Shown here one piece after another: positions 43,834 through 54,184 of a stretch of DNA of 64,000 bases. The position numbers and the translations under genes are program-made. The DNA comes from Rhizobiaceae bacterium. GTDB taxonomy: Bacteria > Pseudomonadota > Alphaproteobacteria > Rhizobiales > Rhizobiaceae. How positions within the stretch are numbered: the first letter of the stretch is position 1; each line of letters opens with the position of its first letter. A model generated the notes under the pieces. The model did not search any database. It saw only the letters and a program-made list of their open reading frames with translations, and had not been told where the DNA came from. The DNA lies in assembly GCA_017643495.1 (NCBI GenBank), contig JAEPNK010000001.1, forward strand, positions 1,345,623 to 1,409,622. The letters are read 5' to 3'.

Positions 43834-45081
43834 GTGAAGGCATCGGACGACATATTGGTAATCGGCGGGGGAATTGTCGGTGTTTCAACGGCCATTTGGT
43901 TGCAACGCAAGGGTTTTGCCGTAACGATCGTTGACCGTGAAGGCTTTGCTGCCGGTACGTCTTACGGCAATGCAGGCATTCTCGCGGCAAGCAGTGTGAT
44001 TCCGGTCACAACCCCCCAATTGCTGCCAAAAATTCCCTCAATGCTGTTTGGCAGGGATACGCCGCTCTTCCTGCGCTGGACATACCTGCCGAAATTGCTG
44101 CCCTTTCTGCTGCACTATCTGGGTCACGCCAACCGCAAGGATGTCAAAAGGATTGCGGAAGGGCTAGCAAACCTGATGCATGACAGTGCCGAACAGCATT
44201 ACGCCCTTGCCAAGGGAACGCCGGCAGAGCGTTACATGAAGCATTCCGATTATCTTCATGTCTATCCGTCCCGACAGGCATTCGAGAAAGATGCCGCCGG
44301 CTGGGAAACGCGCACGGAACTGGGTTACGGGTACACCGAACTTGATGCAGCGGGACTGGCCGAATACGACCCGGCCCTCGCCAACCGGTTTGGGTATGGT
44401 GTGCTTTGTCCGGAAAGCGGGCAGATAACGGACCCGGGAGAATACACCCGTGCGCTTGGCCAGCATTTTATTGATCAGGGCGGCAGGCTGGAGATTGCTG
44501 CTGTTGAGGAAATCATCACGGAAAACGGACGCGCCGTAGGCATCCGAACATCGGCAGGCGAGATGCAGGCTTCACGCATAGTGGTTGCATCCGGCGCATG
44601 GTCCGGGGACATGGTCCGCAAGCTGGGGCTCAAGGTGCCGATGGAGAGTGAACGCGGATACCATGTTGAATATGTGAATCCAAACCTTCACTTCCGTGTG
44701 CCGTTCATGGTTACCGAGGCGAAGTTTGCAGTGAATTCTATGGAAGGTCGGTTGCGCTGCGCGGGAGTGGCCGAGTTTGGTGGTCTGGCCGCCGGCCCGT
44801 CCCGGCAGCCGGTAGAATATCTGAAACGCCGTACTGCCTCACTTTTCCCGGATCTGGAATATGATGATGTTCGTGTCTGGATGGGCCATCGTCCCTCAAC
44901 CACCGATTCCATGCCGATGATCGGCACATTGCCGAATGTGCCCAATGTCTGGGCCGGTTTCGGACATCAGCACCTTGGGCTGACCGGCGGGCCGAAAACT
45001 GGCCGTTGGCTCGCGCAACTTGTCAGCGGGGAAATGCCGAACACCGATTTGACTGCCTATGCGCCTGACCGGTTTTCATAA
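43834..45081 (+). CDS. FAD-dependent D-amino-acid dehydrogenase-like protein
   Basis: 415 aa, GTG start with AGGAG 6 bases before it. N-terminal dinucleotide fold LVIGGGIVGVSTAIWLQRKG, AGTSYGNAGILAASSVIP (DadA signature) and C-terminal GHRPSTTDSMPMIGTLP and GFGHQHLGLTGGPKTG. DadA-type enzymes oxidise D-amino acids to 2-oxo acids and pass electrons to the quinone pool. Substrate not defined by sequence. Ten bases before the next gene, so likely an operon. Confidence 0.85.
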   Translation: MKASDDILVIGGGIVGVSTAIWLQRKGFAVTIVDREGFAAGTSYGNAGILAASSVIPVTTPQLLPKIPSMLFGRDTPLFLRWTYLPKLLPFLLHYLGHANRKDVKRIAEGLANLMHDSAEQHYALAKGTPAERYMKHSDYLHVYPSRQAFEKDAAGWETRTELGYGYTELDAAGLAEYDPALANRFGYGVLCPESGQITDPGEYTRALGQHFIDQGGRLEIAAVEEIITENGRAVGIRTSAGEMQASRIVVASGAWSGDMVRKLGLKVPMESERGYHVEYVNPNLHFRVPFMVTEAKFAVNSMEGRLRCAGVAEFGGLAAGPSRQPVEYLKRRTASLFPDLEYDDVRVWMGHRPSTTDSMPMIGTLPNVPNVWAGFGHQHLGLTGGPKTGRWLAQLVSGEMPNTDLTAYAPDRFS

Positions 45082-45090
45082 GGAGCAGTT

Positions 45091-45876
45091 ATGCAGCAGG
45101 TAGCTGATTTCATTGCGGAATGTGAGGTGCTTCACGAAGCGTTGCAGGATGTGGATGTCGACTTTTTTTCTCGCATGACCCAATTCAAGAACTGGACGGT
45201 TGATGATGTTGTCACCCATTTGCATTTCTGGAATCTGGGGGTTGATCAGGCACTTGATGCCGGTGACGGTTTTCTGGAACTCCTGAAGGAAATAAGGAGC
45301 AGCCTGGAGCAGGGTGGCTTGCGAGCCTTTGAGAATGCTCGCATTACCGAGCGCGGTCCTGTTCTGCTTGATGTGTGGCGGCAGCAGTATCAGGCCATGG
45401 CAACCCGTTGGTCCGCCATAGATCCCAGGATGCGCATACGTTGGGCTGGCCCGGACATGTCAGCGCGCTCCGCGATAAGCGCCCGGCAAATGGAGACCTG
45501 GGCGCATGGGCAGGCCGTGTTTGACCTTTTGGGACTGGACCGTCCCGAGAGCGACCGGCTTCGCAATATTGTTTTCCTGGGCGTCAACGCGTTTGGCTGG
45601 AGCCACCGCGTTCACGGCCTCGATATTCCCGATGCAATGCCAAGGCTCAACCTTGTATCCCCGTCAGGCAATCTCTGGGAGTTTGGGGACAGTGCCACAG
45701 ACTGCATTTCCGGTAGCGCGGTGGAGTTCTGTCAGGTTATCACTCAAACCAGAAACGTGTTGGATACGTCTCTTGTCGTAGAGGGTAAAATTGCACGGCA
45801 ATGGATGGAAAACGCCCAGTGTTTTGCCGGTCCTGCGGAAAAGCCACCGGCTCCAGGCACACGCTTCAAGTGCTGA
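45091..45876 (+). CDS. TIGR03084 / DinB-like metal-binding protein
   Basis: 261 aa. DinB-fold helical bundle typical of the maleylpyruvate-isomerase N-terminal domain: WTVDDVVTHLHFWNLGVDQA, RQMETWAHGQAVFDLLG and FGWSHRVHG provide the expected metal-binding His residues. Members often use a small thiol cofactor. Coupled to the oxidoreductase upstream; reaction unknown. Confidence 0.78.
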   Translation: MQQVADFIAECEVLHEALQDVDVDFFSRMTQFKNWTVDDVVTHLHFWNLGVDQALDAGDGFLELLKEIRSSLEQGGLRAFENARITERGPVLLDVWRQQYQAMATRWSAIDPRMRIRWAGPDMSARSAISARQMETWAHGQAVFDLLGLDRPESDRLRNIVFLGVNAFGWSHRVHGLDIPDAMPRLNLVSPSGNLWEFGDSATDCISGSAVEFCQVITQTRNVLDTSLVVEGKIARQWMENAQCFAGPAEKPPAPGTRFKC

Positions 45877-45972
45877 ACCTGTGCTCCCGTCCGCAGCTTT
45901 TATGATTCCGAAAACATGGACTTGCACAGTCATCGCACTAGCTAATTCTGGTATTCATTCAGAGATTAACAA

Positions 45973-46371
45973 ATGCCTTATCTCATAGCCTACATATCCG
46001 GATTGGTGACCTTTTTGGCGATTGACTATGTCTGGCTTTCCAGGATCGCCAGCGGATTTTATCGCAGGGAAATCGGTGATTTGATGCTGGACAAGCCCAA
46101 TCTCGGAGTAGCGGTGTTTTTCTATCTGCTTTATGTGGCGGCCATCGTTGTGCTGGTCGTTAACCCGGCGCTTGAAAAGCAGCAGTGGTGGACCGCCGCC
46201 CTGTATGGCGCGTTGCTGGGGCTGGTTGCCTACGGTGCCTATGACATTACCAACCTGGCCACACTGAAAGGATGGTCAGTGACGGTGTCTTTGGTGGACA
46301 TGCTGTGGGGATCTGCCCTGACAGCGGTAACAGCGACAGTTTCCTATTTTGTTACAAGGGCTTTTGCGTGA
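45973..46371 (+). CDS. DUF2177 membrane protein
   Basis: 132 aa with four membrane segments (LIAYISGLVTFLAIDYVWLS; VFFYLLYVAAIVVLVV; ALLGLVAYGAYDITNLATLK; WGSALTAVTATVSYFV). The motif YDITNLATLKGW is typical of DUF2177. No function is known for the family. Confidence 0.8.
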   Translation: MPYLIAYISGLVTFLAIDYVWLSRIASGFYRREIGDLMLDKPNLGVAVFFYLLYVAAIVVLVVNPALEKQQWWTAALYGALLGLVAYGAYDITNLATLKGWSVTVSLVDMLWGSALTAVTATVSYFVTRAFA

Positions 46372-46551
46372 ATAAGTGCTTGTCGCCTAGTCTGTCGTAA
46401 TCATGGGTCGTTTTTCGTGATCCCGCTTGTTTGAGCATGCCATTCCAAGCATTTGAGGGATTTTGAAACAAGATGCTTTGAAACTTCTGTGCTCATTGGC
46501 CATATTGGAATAAATTCAATCTGGTCGCTGGGTGAAAGCGAATTAAAAGTC

Positions 46552-47961
46552 ATGCGTCATTTTCCGTTATTTCTTGATTTGCGAGGCAAGCGTGTTCTTG
46601 TCACGGGTGCGGACGAATGCGCTGTTGCCAAATTGCGCCTGATCCTCAAGACCGAAGCAGAGATAACGGTTTTCGCTGAAGAGGCCGGTGAGAAAGTCGA
46701 AAGCTGGGCCAGGGCAGGTCTCCTGCGTCTGGAAAAGCGCAAGTTGCAGGCTTCTGACCTGCAGGATGCCTTGATTATCTATGCAGCAGAGGATGATCCG
46801 GATGCCGACGCCATAACTGCAGGCTTGGCAAAGTCGGCAGGCATCCTGTTCAACATTGTCGATAATCTGGAAGACAGTGATTTCATTACACCTGCAATTG
46901 TTGACCGCGATCCCGTGACGATAGCCATTGGCACGGAGGGTACGGCTCCCGTACTTGCCCGCAAGATCAAGGCTGAAATAGAGGAAAGCCTGCCGAACGA
47001 GGTGGGCTTGCTGGCAAGGCTGGCAGATTGCTTCAGGCCGAAAGCTGCACGGCTGCCCGAAGGAAGAATTCGCCGCAAATTCTGGTCCCGTTTCTTCTAT
47101 GATGCTGGACCGCGTGCCCTGCGGTCTGGCGGTAGTCACGCCGTTGAAGGTGTGCTGAACGGCCTTTTTGACGAAGCGGTTCAGGAAGAAGCAGAGACCG
47201 GCCGGGTATATCTGGTAGGCGCGGGGCCGGGTGATCCGGATCTTTTGACACGCAAGGCTCTGAAACTCATTCATGACGCCGATGTGGTCATACATGACCG
47301 TCTGGTTTCGCCCCAAATTCTGGAACTGGCCCGCCGTGAAGCGCAATTGATCCAGACTGGAAAACAGGGATTTGCGGCTTCCTGGAAGCAGGAAGACATC
47401 AACAGTCTGATGATAGAGCACGCCAGACAGGGCGCCCACATCGTTCGGTTGAAGTCGGGGGATCCGGTGGTATTTGCACGGCTGGACGAGGAAATGGATG
47501 CGCTTGACGAAGCTGGCATTCCATTTGAGATCGTTCCCGGTATCACAACGGCCTCTGCCGCTGCCGCAAGTCTCAACGTTTCGCTGACAAAACGCCGCCG
47601 TAATTCAAGCCTTCAGATCATGACTGCACAGGATGTCAAAGGGTTTGCTGAGCAGGACTGGCGTGGACTGGCCAGGGAAGGGTCGGTTGCAGCAATCTAC
47701 ATGGGGCTTAAAGCTTCGCATCTGTTGAGCGGTCGCCTTCTGATGCATGGCATCAACCCTGATACGACTGTCACAATCATGGAAGACGTATCACGGCCAA
47801 CCCAGAAAACAATATGTACAACGATTGCTGAATTGCCAAAAGCGGCCACTGATGCGGGGCATGACGGACCGGTTATCATCATGCTTGGTCTGGAGCCCCG
47901 AGAGGCGGCAGCGCAATTGTCAGGCAATACAGGAAAATTCGCAGAGGCAGGAGCAAACTGA
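46552..47961 (+). CDS. cysG: Siroheme synthase
   Basis: 469 aa from the ATG at 46552 (MRHFPLFLDLRGKRVLVTG). N-terminal precorrin-2 dehydrogenase/ferrochelatase module, C-terminal uroporphyrinogen-III methyltransferase (VYLVGAGPGDPDLLTRKAL, VVIHDRLVSP, VRLKSGDPVVFARLDEE, VPGITTASAAAASL). Makes the siroheme needed by the sulfite reductase two genes on. The nucleotide-binding GGGxVA is here GADECA. TGATG overlap with the next gene. Confidence 0.92.
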   Translation: MRHFPLFLDLRGKRVLVTGADECAVAKLRLILKTEAEITVFAEEAGEKVESWARAGLLRLEKRKLQASDLQDALIIYAAEDDPDADAITAGLAKSAGILFNIVDNLEDSDFITPAIVDRDPVTIAIGTEGTAPVLARKIKAEIEESLPNEVGLLARLADCFRPKAARLPEGRIRRKFWSRFFYDAGPRALRSGGSHAVEGVLNGLFDEAVQEEAETGRVYLVGAGPGDPDLLTRKALKLIHDADVVIHDRLVSPQILELARREAQLIQTGKQGFAASWKQEDINSLMIEHARQGAHIVRLKSGDPVVFARLDEEMDALDEAGIPFEIVPGITTASAAAASLNVSLTKRRRNSSLQIMTAQDVKGFAEQDWRGLAREGSVAAIYMGLKASHLLSGRLLMHGINPDTTVTIMEDVSRPTQKTICTTIAELPKAATDAGHDGPVIIMLGLEPREAAAQLSGNTGKFAEAGAN

Positions 47962-48266
47962 TGGCCCGCGCATTCACACCAAAAGTCGTCACGGCAAACG
48001 ATTTGCTGGAAGGCGACGTGATTTACATGACCGGCGATGGCAACTGGACGAGAGACCACGCCGAAGCAAAACTGTTCGAGGATGAAGACGAGGCGAAGGC
48101 GGCCCTTGCAAAGGCCGAAACCCAGTCCCTTAAACTTGTCGGTGCCTATCTTGCCGATGCAGTACGGGGTGAGGACGGCAAACCGGAACCGGTTCACTTC
48201 CGTGAAGCATTCCGTACACGCGGACCTTCAAATTATCCTGAACTCGGCAAACAAGCGGAGCTTTGA
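47961..48266 (+). CDS. DUF2849 protein of the sulfite reductase cluster
   Basis: 101 aa. MARAFTPKVVTANDLLEGDV, DVIYMTGDGNWTRDHAEA and FREAFRTRGPSNYPELGKQ fit DUF2849, which in Rhizobiales lies between cysG and cysI. Overlaps cysG by one base and ends three bases before cysI. Probably an accessory of the reductase. Confidence 0.85.
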   Translation: MARAFTPKVVTANDLLEGDVIYMTGDGNWTRDHAEAKLFEDEDEAKAALAKAETQSLKLVGAYLADAVRGEDGKPEPVHFREAFRTRGPSNYPELGKQAEL

Positions 48267-48269
48267 TCA

Positions 48270-49931
48270 ATGTACGAGTATAACCAGTTTGACCACGATT
48301 TCGTTCGCAACCGCGTTCGCGAGTTCCGTGCCCAGGTCGAGCGCAGGCTCGACGGTTCACTGACCGAGGACGAGTTCAAGCCACTTCGCTTGATGAATGG
48401 TCTTTATCTGCAGCTTCATGCCTACATGCTGCGAGTAGCTGTTCCCTATGGAACGCTTAACAGCCGCCAGATGAACCAGCTCGCCTATATTTCAGAGAAA
48501 TGGGACAAAGGTTATGGCCATTTCACTACCAGGCAGAACATCCAGTACAACTGGCCGAAGCTGAAGGATGTACCCGACATTCTTGATGCGCTGGCAGATG
48601 TCGAGATGCATGCAATTCAGACTTCCGGAAACTGTGTCCGTAACGTAACCGCCGACCACTTTGCAGGCGCTGCCGCCGACGAGATCGAAGATCCGCGTCC
48701 AACAGCAGAGCTGCTGCGACAATGGTCGATGGATCACCCCGAATTCCAGTTCCTTCCCCGCAAGTTCAAGATTGCCATTACGGGTGCACCGAACGATCGC
48801 GCCGTGACGAAAGCGCACGATATCGGTCTGCGCATGGTGCGCAACGAGAATGACGAGCCGGGCTATGAAGTGATCGTGGGTGGCGGTCTGGGCCGTACGC
48901 CGATGGTCGGTAAAGTCGCGCGTGATTTCCTGCCGAAAGCGGACCTCTTGCCCTATGTTGAGGCCATTCTGCAAGTCTACAACCTGAATGGGCGCCGGGA
49001 CAACAAGTTCAAGGCACGCATCAAGATATTGGTGCATGAAACCGGTATCGAGACGCTTCGCGAAATGATTGAAGAGGTTTTCGAAACACAGAAAGCCCTG
49101 CATATTCCGCCATCCGAAGAAATGGTGAAGGCAATCGAGGCACAGTTCCAGCCTCCGGAATTCGATGCCGGGCCGGTTGATGAAGAAAAGCTTGCTGCTG
49201 CGATTGAATCTGACCCGCTGTTCAAATCGTTCATGGAAACCAACGTCCATGAGCATTTTGATCCCAACCATGCCATTGTCACCATATCGCTCAAGCCGAT
49301 TGGCGGAACACCCGGCGATGCGACTGCTGACCAGATGCGTGTGATGGCAAATCTGGCAGAAGCCTATGCCTATGATGAACTGCGCGTCAGCCACGAGCAG
49401 AACATCATACTTCCCCATGTCCGTCGTGATGATCTGCCGGAAGTGTTTGAACGCCTTCGCGAAGCCGGACTGGCGACAGCCAATGTCGGCCTGATCACGG
49501 ACATGATTGCGTGCCCGGGCATGGATTATTGCGCCCTTGCAACCGCACGCTCCATACCTGTGGCGCAGGAGATTTCCAATGCCTTTGAAGATATCAAGGC
49601 GCAGCATGATATCGGCCCGCTGAAGATCAAGATTTCAGGTTGTATCAACGCCTGTGGTCACCACCATGTGGGGCATATCGGCATTCTTGGCCTCGACAAG
49701 GCCGGAGTTGAAAGCTATCAGATCACACTGGGTGGTGATGGTACCGAAACGGCAACCATTGGCGAACGCGCAGGTCCCGGCTTTTCTTATGAAGAGATTG
49801 TTCCGGCAATCCAGCGTATCGTCGAGCGCTATGTTGAAATTCGCGAAGGTGTGGACGAGACATTCCTGGAAACCTATCGCAGGGTTGGTGCAGAGCCGTT
49901 CAAGAACGCACTTTATCCCGAGACGGTCTGA
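48270..49931 (+). CDS. cysI: Nitrite/sulfite reductase, siroheme subunit
   Basis: 553 aa. Ferredoxin-type siroheme/4Fe-4S reductase; the cluster ligands are Cys415, Cys421, Cys458 and Cys462 (ACPGMDYCALA and SGCINACGHHHVGHIG). FTTRQNIQYNW and TSGNCVRNVT are substrate/siroheme-site motifs. With cysG before and a DUF934 protein and ferredoxin-NADP reductase after it, sulfite rather than nitrite is the likely substrate. Confidence 0.93.
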   Translation: MYEYNQFDHDFVRNRVREFRAQVERRLDGSLTEDEFKPLRLMNGLYLQLHAYMLRVAVPYGTLNSRQMNQLAYISEKWDKGYGHFTTRQNIQYNWPKLKDVPDILDALADVEMHAIQTSGNCVRNVTADHFAGAAADEIEDPRPTAELLRQWSMDHPEFQFLPRKFKIAITGAPNDRAVTKAHDIGLRMVRNENDEPGYEVIVGGGLGRTPMVGKVARDFLPKADLLPYVEAILQVYNLNGRRDNKFKARIKILVHETGIETLREMIEEVFETQKALHIPPSEEMVKAIEAQFQPPEFDAGPVDEEKLAAAIESDPLFKSFMETNVHEHFDPNHAIVTISLKPIGGTPGDATADQMRVMANLAEAYAYDELRVSHEQNIILPHVRRDDLPEVFERLREAGLATANVGLITDMIACPGMDYCALATARSIPVAQEISNAFEDIKAQHDIGPLKIKISGCINACGHHHVGHIGILGLDKAGVESYQITLGGDGTETATIGERAGPGFSYEEIVPAIQRIVERYVEIREGVDETFLETYRRVGAEPFKNALYPETV

Positions 49932-49942
49932 GGAGCAGCTCA

Positions 49943-50401
49943 ATGTCGATTATTGTTCGTGATGACGGCTTTCACAAGGATAGCTGGGAAGCAGATGGCG
50001 GCCTGTTCATTGATCTTGAGAAATTCGGTCAGGATGTCGCTTCCAAGGCCCCGGACAAGACGGCCCTCGATATTCCGAATGATGTATCAGCGCACAGTCT
50101 TACAGGATTGTTCAACAATGTCGCGATGATCCGCATCCCGTTCCCCTCTTTTGCGGACGGCCGTGGGTTTTCGATTGCCAAGCAATTGCGACAGATCGGT
50201 TATGAAGGCCGTCTGCGTGCATTCGGCCACGTCATTGCAGACCAGTACGGATTTGCCCGTACCTGCGGGTTTGACGAGGTTGAGATAAGTGAAGAACTGG
50301 CTGAACGCCAACCCCAGGAACAATGGTTGGCACGCTTGCCGAAAGACAACCTGTCCTACCAGAAGAAACTTCTCGCTGAACGCGAAATGCGAAACGCCTG
50401 A
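49943..50401 (+). CDS. DUF934 protein, sulfite reduction accessory
   Basis: 152 aa. FPSFADGRGFSIAKQLRQIG, LRAFGHVIADQYGFARTCGF is the DUF934 signature. Genes of this family follow cysI in many alphaproteobacteria. Eleven bases after cysI. Confidence 0.87.
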   Translation: MSIIVRDDGFHKDSWEADGGLFIDLEKFGQDVASKAPDKTALDIPNDVSAHSLTGLFNNVAMIRIPFPSFADGRGFSIAKQLRQIGYEGRLRAFGHVIADQYGFARTCGFDEVEISEELAERQPQEQWLARLPKDNLSYQKKLLAEREMRNA

Positions 50402-50462
50402 TCGCCGACGATAGTGGCCCCGGGCCCCAACAAGGTGACTTGGAAATGAATTGGAAACTCCC

Positions 50463-51275
50463 ATGACCCAGACAATACTTGCAGATACCCCCGTTGCAGA
50501 ACGTCATCCAGACGCACAGACTGTAACCGCTGTTACCCATTATACTGACCGGCTGTTCTCGTTCCGCGTGGAACGTCCGCAGTCATTGCGGTTCCGCTCG
50601 GGCGAGTTTGTCATGATCGGCCTTATTGGCGAAAACGGCAAACCGCTGCTTCGAGCGTATTCAATAGCATCGCCAGCCTGGGACGATGAACTTGAATTCT
50701 ATTCAATCAAGGTTCCGGACGGCCCTCTGACGTCGAGATTGCAGAACATCAAGGTCGGAGACGATATCATTTTGAAGACCAAGCCGGTCGGTACGCTGGT
50801 GCTCGATGCACTTATTCCGGGCAAGCGTCTTTTCATGCTCTCGACAGGCACCGGATTTGCGCCTTTTGCCTCTCTCACCCGCGATCCTGAAACCTATGAG
50901 AAGTTTGATCAGGTGATCGTTACGCACACGTGTCGCGATGTTGCAGAACTTGACTACAGCAAGCAATTGGTCACGAGCCTGCCTGATGACCCCCTTATTG
51001 GCGAGTTCGTGGGCGACAACCTGCTTTACTACCCGACGACAACCCGTGAGCCTTCAGAAAATCAGGGCCGCATTACGACCTTGATTGAATCGGGAAAAAT
51101 GTTCGAGGACCTTGGAATTGAGGGTTTGAACCCTGAAACAGACCGGGTGATGCTGTGTGGCTCCATGGCATTCAATGTCGATGTGCGCACCATTCTCGAG
51201 GCAAATGGATTTGAGGAAGGCGCCAACTCAAAGCCTGCCACTTTCGTTCTCGAAAAAGCATTCGTCGGCGAATAA
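50463..51275 (+). CDS. fpr: Ferredoxin-NADP reductase
   Basis: 270 aa from the ATG at 50463; a TTG at 50451 is possible but less likely. FAD site RAYSIASP, then NADP-binding FMLSTGTGFAPFASL and VMLCGSMAFNVDV; C-terminal VLEKAFVGE. Passes electrons between NADPH and ferredoxin/flavodoxin, presumably supplying CysI here. Possible TTGGAAA ribosome site. Confidence 0.92.
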   Translation: MTQTILADTPVAERHPDAQTVTAVTHYTDRLFSFRVERPQSLRFRSGEFVMIGLIGENGKPLLRAYSIASPAWDDELEFYSIKVPDGPLTSRLQNIKVGDDIILKTKPVGTLVLDALIPGKRLFMLSTGTGFAPFASLTRDPETYEKFDQVIVTHTCRDVAELDYSKQLVTSLPDDPLIGEFVGDNLLYYPTTTREPSENQGRITTLIESGKMFEDLGIEGLNPETDRVMLCGSMAFNVDVRTILEANGFEEGANSKPATFVLEKAFVGE

Positions 51276-51357
51276 ATATACGCTTTCCAGCCGTGACAGG
51301 GGACGTGGATTTGTGCCATGACAATGGCAAACGCGTCCCTACCAACAGGCATGGAAA

Positions 51358-54126
51358 ATGAACAGTCCCTTCCAGAATCTTGACAAGAGTCCGGCCAAAG
51401 ACGAACCGTTGAAGGAAGATATCCGCTATCTCGGACGGGTGCTTGGCGATGTGGTCCGTGAGCAGGAGGGGGAAGAGGTTTTCGATATCATCGAAACCAT
51501 TCGGCGAAAGTCGATTGCCTGGCTGCGGGACGGGGACAAGGAAGCAAAGGCGCATGTCGAGCAGTTGCTCGAAGGTCTCGATCCTGCCCGTACTGTGCAG
51601 GTCGTTCGGGCATTCAGTTACTTTTCCCATCTTGCCAACCTGGCCGAGGACCAACATCACATCCGGCGCACCCGTGCCCATGAAATTGCGGGTTCTCCAG
51701 CCCGCAACGGCACACTCGAGAAGGCCTTTGAGAGAGTGCGGGATGAGGGAATAGACGTTGGCCGTCTGCGGGAATTCTTTGATGATGCCAGTCTTTCCGC
51801 TGTGCTTACTGCCCATCCGACAGAGGTACGCCGCAAGAGTACCATGAAACGTGAAATGGCCCTGGCCGGCCTGCTGCAACAGCGTGATCGTGGCGGTATG
51901 ACCGAGGCTGAACTGCAGGAACTCGATGCCAAGATAAGCCGGGCCATACTCATTCTTTGGCAGACCAACATGCTGCGTCAGACCAAGCTGAACGTGGTCG
52001 ATGAAGTATCAAACGGATTGAGCTACTACGAATATACCTTTTTCCGCGAACTGCCCAAACTCTATGTCGCGATTGAAGATGCGTTGAAGCGCATGGATGA
52101 CGGCACACCGAAGACCATTGCCTCGTTTTTCCGCACAGGGGCATGGATTGGCGGTGACCGTGACGGCAACCCGTTTGTCGATGCCAAGGTGATGCAAGCG
52201 GCCATGAAATTGCAAAGCACTGCTGCAATCAATTTCTATCTCGACCAATTGCACAAGCTTGGTGGCGAGCTTTCAATATCGACCAGGCTTGTATCGGTCT
52301 CGGATGACCTGATGGAACTTGCCGACAGGTCGGAAGATACATCGCCACATCGCGATACCGAACCGTACCGCCGGGCAATTGTTGGCATGTACAATCGTCT
52401 TGCCGCCACACTGCGCAAGCTTGACAGTACAAAATCGCCCCGCCGGCCACTTGCCAAGGCGCCGCCTTATGAGAACGCATCCGATCTGGTGGCAGATCTG
52501 GACATCATTCGGGATTCCCTCAGGGCCAACAAGCTGCATGCTCTTACACGTGGCCGGTTGCGTCACTTGCGTCGGGCGGTTGACTGTTTCGGCTTCCATC
52601 TGGCCAGCCTGGACATGCGCCAGAATTCGGATGTGCATGCGCGTGTCATCGCGGAACTGCTGGAGGCTGTTGCGCCGGGAACGGATTACCTGAAACTGGA
52701 CGAGGACGCCCGCATCGAACTCTTGTCTGTCGAACTGGAAAACTGCCGGCCGCTTGTGCGTCACGACATTACCTATTCAGAGGAAACAGAAAAAGAGCTG
52801 GGTATTTTCCGGATGGCTGCCCGCCTCAAGCGGATATATGGCGATCGTGCCATCATCAATTCGATCATTTCGAACACCCAGGCTGCATCCGACCTGCTGG
52901 AACTGGTCATATTGCTGAAACAGGCCGGACTGGTTTCCCCTGAAGGGGAGACCTCAATGCACCTTATCCCGCTGTTCGAGACGATTGGCGACCTTCAGGC
53001 CTGTGGCCCGATCATGGACCGGCTTCTTTCCATCCCCGGTTACCGCAAGCTGGTTGACTGCATGGGTGGCGTTCAGGAAATCATGCTGGGCTATTCCGAC
53101 AGCAACAAGGATGGCGGTTTCATCACCTCGGGCTGGGAGCTTTACAAGGCCGAAATCAAACTGATCGAACTGTTCCGTAAACACGGGCTTAAACTTCGCC
53201 TGTTCCATGGCCGAGGTGGCACTGTCGGCCGGGGTGGTGGCCCCAGCTATGATGCAATCCTTGCCCAGCCAAACGGAGCTGTGAACGGACACCTGCGCCT
53301 GACTGAGCAGGGCGAGATCATATCGAGCAAATACACGAACCCCGAGCTCGGTCGTCGCAATCTTGAAATCCTGGCTGCCGCAACTCTTGAAGCATCACTG
53401 CTTCAGGATGCCCGTCCGGAACCGGACCAGTCCTATCTCGATACGATGGAAGTGATATCCGATCAGGCATTCAGGAAGTATCGCGACCTTGTCTATGACG
53501 ATCCGGAATTTGTCGATTACTTCTGGAATGCCACCGTGATCAATGAAATCGCCGGCCTGAATATCGGTTCAAGACCTGCATCACGAAAAAAGACCCGGGC
53601 CGTGGAAGATTTGCGGGCCATTCCCTGGGTGTTCAGTTGGGCACAGTGTCGCCTGATGGTTCCGGGCTGGTATGGTTTTGGAACTGCTGTGCAGGCATAT
53701 TGCGATGCCAATCCCGATGACGGATTGGCGCGCCTTCAGGAGATGTTCCGAAGCTGGCAATTCTTCCAGGCACAGCTTTCCAACATGGACATGGTACTGG
53801 CCAAGACCAATCTCGGGATTGCCGGGCGCTATGCAGACCTTGTGCCTGACCGGGATCTGGGCAAGCGGATTTTCGGCAAGATCAGCGAAGAATGGCACCT
53901 TACGGTCGACAAGCTGTTTGCCATCACAGGACAATCAAAACTCCTGGAATCAAACCCCTTGCTCGATCGTTCGATCCAGAACAGGTTTCCCTATCTTGAT
54001 CCGATAAACCACCTTCAGGTCGAGCTACTCAGCAAGCACCGCCGGGATACCGGGAATGAGAAAATCCTGCGTGGCCTGCAACTTACCATCAACGGCATTT
54101 CGGCCGGCCTGAGAAACAGCGGATAA
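51358..54126 (+). CDS. ppc: Phosphoenolpyruvate carboxylase
   Basis: 922 aa. Carboxylates PEP to oxaloacetate, feeding the citric acid cycle. Family motifs: [13 protein letters not shown] (catalytic His), [67 protein letters not shown], and the C-terminal [14 protein letters not shown] (Gly end). Single gene. Confidence 0.96.
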   Translation: MNSPFQNLDKSPAKDEPLKEDIRYLGRVLGDVVREQEGEEVFDIIETIRRKSIAWLRDGDKEAKAHVEQLLEGLDPARTVQVVRAFSYFSHLANLAEDQHHIRRTRAHEIAGSPARNGTLEKAFERVRDEGIDVGRLREFFDDASLSAVLTAHPTEVRRKSTMKREMALAGLLQQRDRGGMTEAELQELDAKISRAILILWQTNMLRQTKLNVVDEVSNGLSYYEYTFFRELPKLYVAIEDALKRMDDGTPKTIASFFRTGAWIGGDRDGNPFVDAKVMQAAMKLQSTAAINFYLDQLHKLGGELSISTRLVSVSDDLMELADRSEDTSPHRDTEPYRRAIVGMYNRLAATLRKLDSTKSPRRPLAKAPPYENASDLVADLDIIRDSLRANKLHALTRGRLRHLRRAVDCFGFHLASLDMRQNSDVHARVIAELLEAVAPGTDYLKLDEDARIELLSVELENCRPLVRHDITYSEETEKELGIFRMAARLKRIYGDRAIINSIISNTQAASDLLELVILLKQAGLVSPEGETSMHLIPLFETIGDLQACGPIMDRLLSIPGYRKLVDCMGGVQEIMLGYSDSNKDGGFITSGWELYKAEIKLIELFRKHGLKLRLFHGRGGTVGRGGGPSYDAILAQPNGAVNGHLRLTEQGEIISSKYTNPELGRRNLEILAAATLEASLLQDARPEPDQSYLDTMEVISDQAFRKYRDLVYDDPEFVDYFWNATVINEIAGLNIGSRPASRKKTRAVEDLRAIPWVFSWAQCRLMVPGWYGFGTAVQAYCDANPDDGLARLQEMFRSWQFFQAQLSNMDMVLAKTNLGIAGRYADLVPDRDLGKRIFGKISEEWHLTVDKLFAITGQSKLLESNPLLDRSIQNRFPYLDPINHLQVELLSKHRRDTGNEKILRGLQLTINGISAGLRNSG

Positions 54127-54184
54127 GCCGTGCTGTCGCATTTGTTGCTTGATTGATGACAGGACAGGTGCATACCTGCGCTTC

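Noticed and set aside
46567-47439. Minus-strand frame of 290 codons opposite cysG
   Set aside because: No start context or recognisable domain; cysG covers the same bases.
48492-49607. Minus-strand frame of 371 codons opposite cysI
   Set aside because: Shadow frame in a conserved gene with verified Fe-S ligands on the plus strand.
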